42,044 bases of DNA from Candidatus Glassbacteria bacterium (GTDB taxonomy: Bacteria; Gemmatimonadota; Glassbacteria; GWA2-58-10). Shown piece after piece: positions 40,991-42,044 of this stretch (position 1 is the stretch's first letter; every line of letters begins with the position of its first letter). The notes beneath the pieces are model-generated. The model worked only from the letters and a program-made list of their open reading frames with translations, had not been told where the DNA came from and ran no database searches. The position numbers and the translations under genes were made by a program. Location: assembly GCA_019456185.1 (NCBI GenBank), contig VRUH01000028.1, positions 1 through 42,044 on the forward strand, read 5' to 3'.

Positions 40991-42044
40991 ATGTTCCCGA
41001 TAGCGGCAAAGAGGATTCCCGTGTTCTGTGTGATGGCTGTCATGCTTGTCCATCTATGCCTGTGGGGCGCCGAGCCGGTGGTCAGCCCCTGGGTTTCCAC
41101 CAACCGCAGCGTTAACACGTTCGACGCCGCCACGATCGCCGCCGACATGAGCCGTGGAGCAAGCGGCTCCATGGAACGTGCGGTAAATTTCTACAGTTTT
41201 TTCCGCCGGACGATGTTCCCCTACTCCAACCGCAACGAATACCCGTACCCCGAAAACGACCAGTCGCACATGTTCGATTTCGTGAGGATGGTCAATGTCT
41301 ACGGCTACGCGCTCTGCACCCAGGGCAACTGGATGTTCGCCAGCTTCCTCAAGGAAACCGGCCTGACCGGGGACGCCCGCGGGATCAGCGTGCCGGGCCA
41401 CGGTACCGCCGAGGCGTACTGGGACGGCAAGTGGCATTTCATCGACGCGGTGGTGGGTTGTTTCGCCTATACCGGTAAGCAGAAAAAGGATATCGCCTCC
41501 ATCGACGAGATTATCGCCGACAGCACGCTGCTGAGCAGGGCGGCAGTCCAGGGCCGGGCCAGCATGCCGTTCTGCCCGTGGGGCGGCGAGGCAATCTACC
41601 CGGAGGCCGCCCTGGCCGTGCCGGACCGGTGGTACACCTACCGCAAGTACGCCCTGGCGTTCCTGATGGGCGCGCTGCCGGAGTACAAGCCGGTCGAGGT
41701 GGGGGAGCGGTCGTCACACACGATGGCGTTCAACCTGCGGCCGGGGTTCAAGCTGATCAGGACCTGGGACCACGAGCCGGGGATGTACAACCTGAGCTAC
41801 GAGTACCATCGCGACCGGCTGAAGATCATGAGCCCCTCGCCGGCACTGCTGCCGCCCCACCATCCCGACGGCGGCAAGGAGATGCGCGATGAGATCAACT
41901 GGCCGCTAATCAAGCCCTACCGCAAGACAATCAACGGCCGTGACAGCTACCGTTACTACGCTAACGGACGGCTCGTGTACGAGGACGATTTCAGCGACGA
42001 CAGGATACTGCGCTCGGCCGATTCGCTGGGGGGACTGAGTGTGG
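40991..42044 (+). CDS. Exported transglutaminase-like protein, 3'-truncated
   Basis: Open for 351 codons to the window edge with no stop. Signal peptide: basic start then IPVFCVMAVMLVHLCLWGA, mature from EPVVSP. Transglutaminase core residues are placed as in the family: Cys109 in YGYALCTQGNW, His137 in PGHGTAEAYWDGKWHF and Asp152 in FIDA, with the usual 15-residue His-to-Asp spacing. The segment FDAATIAADMSRGASGSMERAVNFYSFFRRTMF precedes it. This group of exported transglutaminase-like proteins is known to me only as uncharacterised. GGGAG at 40976-40980 precedes the ATG. It is divergent from the DUF3857/transglutaminase pair. The C-terminal domains lie outside the window. Confidence 0.82.
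   Translation, partial: MFPIAAKRIPVFCVMAVMLVHLCLWGAEPVVSPWVSTNRSVNTFDAATIAADMSRGASGSMERAVNFYSFFRRTMFPYSNRNEYPYPENDQSHMFDFVRMVNVYGYALCTQGNWMFASFLKETGLTGDARGISVPGHGTAEAYWDGKWHFIDAVVGCFAYTGKQKKDIASIDEIIADSTLLSRAAVQGRASMPFCPWGGEAIYPEAALAVPDRWYTYRKYALAFLMGALPEYKPVEVGERSSHTMAFNLRPGFKLIRTWDHEPGMYNLSYEYHRDRLKIMSPSPALLPPHHPDGGKEMRDEINWPLIKPYRKTINGRDSYRYYANGRLVYEDDFSDDRILRSADSLGGLSV

Noticed and set aside
1-42044. tRNA, rRNA and CRISPR array
   Set aside because: All intergenic gaps were read; none has cloverleaf-like sequence, rRNA segments or regularly spaced repeats.

Overview
The window is 42 kb of a GC-rich bacterial chromosome. It carries housekeeping genes (ftsY, smc, gyrA, nagB) interleaved with less familiar operons. 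The cell is most likely Gram-negative: there is an LpxL/HtrB-type acyltransferase, a GT9-like glycosyltransferase, lipoprotein signals on two cyclophilins, and exported proteins with DUF3857 and transglutaminase folds. Gene content and style resemble lineages of the FCB superphylum (Glassbacteria, Zixibacteria or Gemmatimonadota-like). That placement is inference only. No rRNA, tRNA, CRISPR array or transposase gene was found.

Layout. 1-2.5 kb: the 3' end of a sigma-54 activator, nagB, and an AT-rich HEPN-like gene ending at a perfect palindromic terminator. 2.7-6.0 kb: ftsY (minus) diverges from a YitJ-type homocysteine methyltransferase/methylene-THF reductase fusion, which overlaps a small cupin gene. 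The shared promoter region holds a sigma-70 candidate in each direction and a very good sigma-54 candidate. 6.2-9.8 kb: smc with a near-consensus promoter. 10.0-12.6 kb: a PreT/PreA-like pair that has lost one Fe-S cluster and the dihydropyrimidine dehydrogenase active site. 12.6-18.1 kb (minus): GT9-like transferase, a 1163-residue protein (dead BY-kinase-like domain, acidic linker, membrane anchor, tandem SPOR), and a YhcC-type radical SAM protein. 18.4-19.3 kb: lipid A acyltransferase.

19.3-26.3 kb is one operon bounded by a strong promoter and a strong terminator: DeoR regulator, PPi-dependent phosphofructokinase, UxaE tagaturonate epimerase, UxuB-like SDR, HAD hydrolase and a LarA-family nickel-pincer racemase/epimerase. 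It reads as a hexuronate/aldonate route with a possible new epimerisation step. 26.4-28.3 kb (minus): GT-C-like membrane protein with TPRs. 28.7-30.7 kb: two tandem exported PHP-domain proteins. 30.8-32.3 kb (minus): FabL-type reductase and a PIG-L deacetylase. 32.5-36.6 kb (minus): gyrA preceded by two cyclophilins, one lacking the catalytic arginine. 36.8-40.8 kb (minus): two overlapping DUF3857/transglutaminase-like genes, one with an intact Cys-His-Asp triad and one with all three residues replaced. 41.0 kb to the end: a divergent, truncated third transglutaminase-like gene.

A recurring theme is pairing of an active enzyme with, or replacement by, a degenerate relative: the transglutaminase pair, the cyclophilin pair, the pseudo-kinase and the PreTA-like pair. 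The strongest candidates for undescribed biology are the PreTA-like complex, the pseudo-kinase/SPOR protein and the LarA-containing uronate operon.
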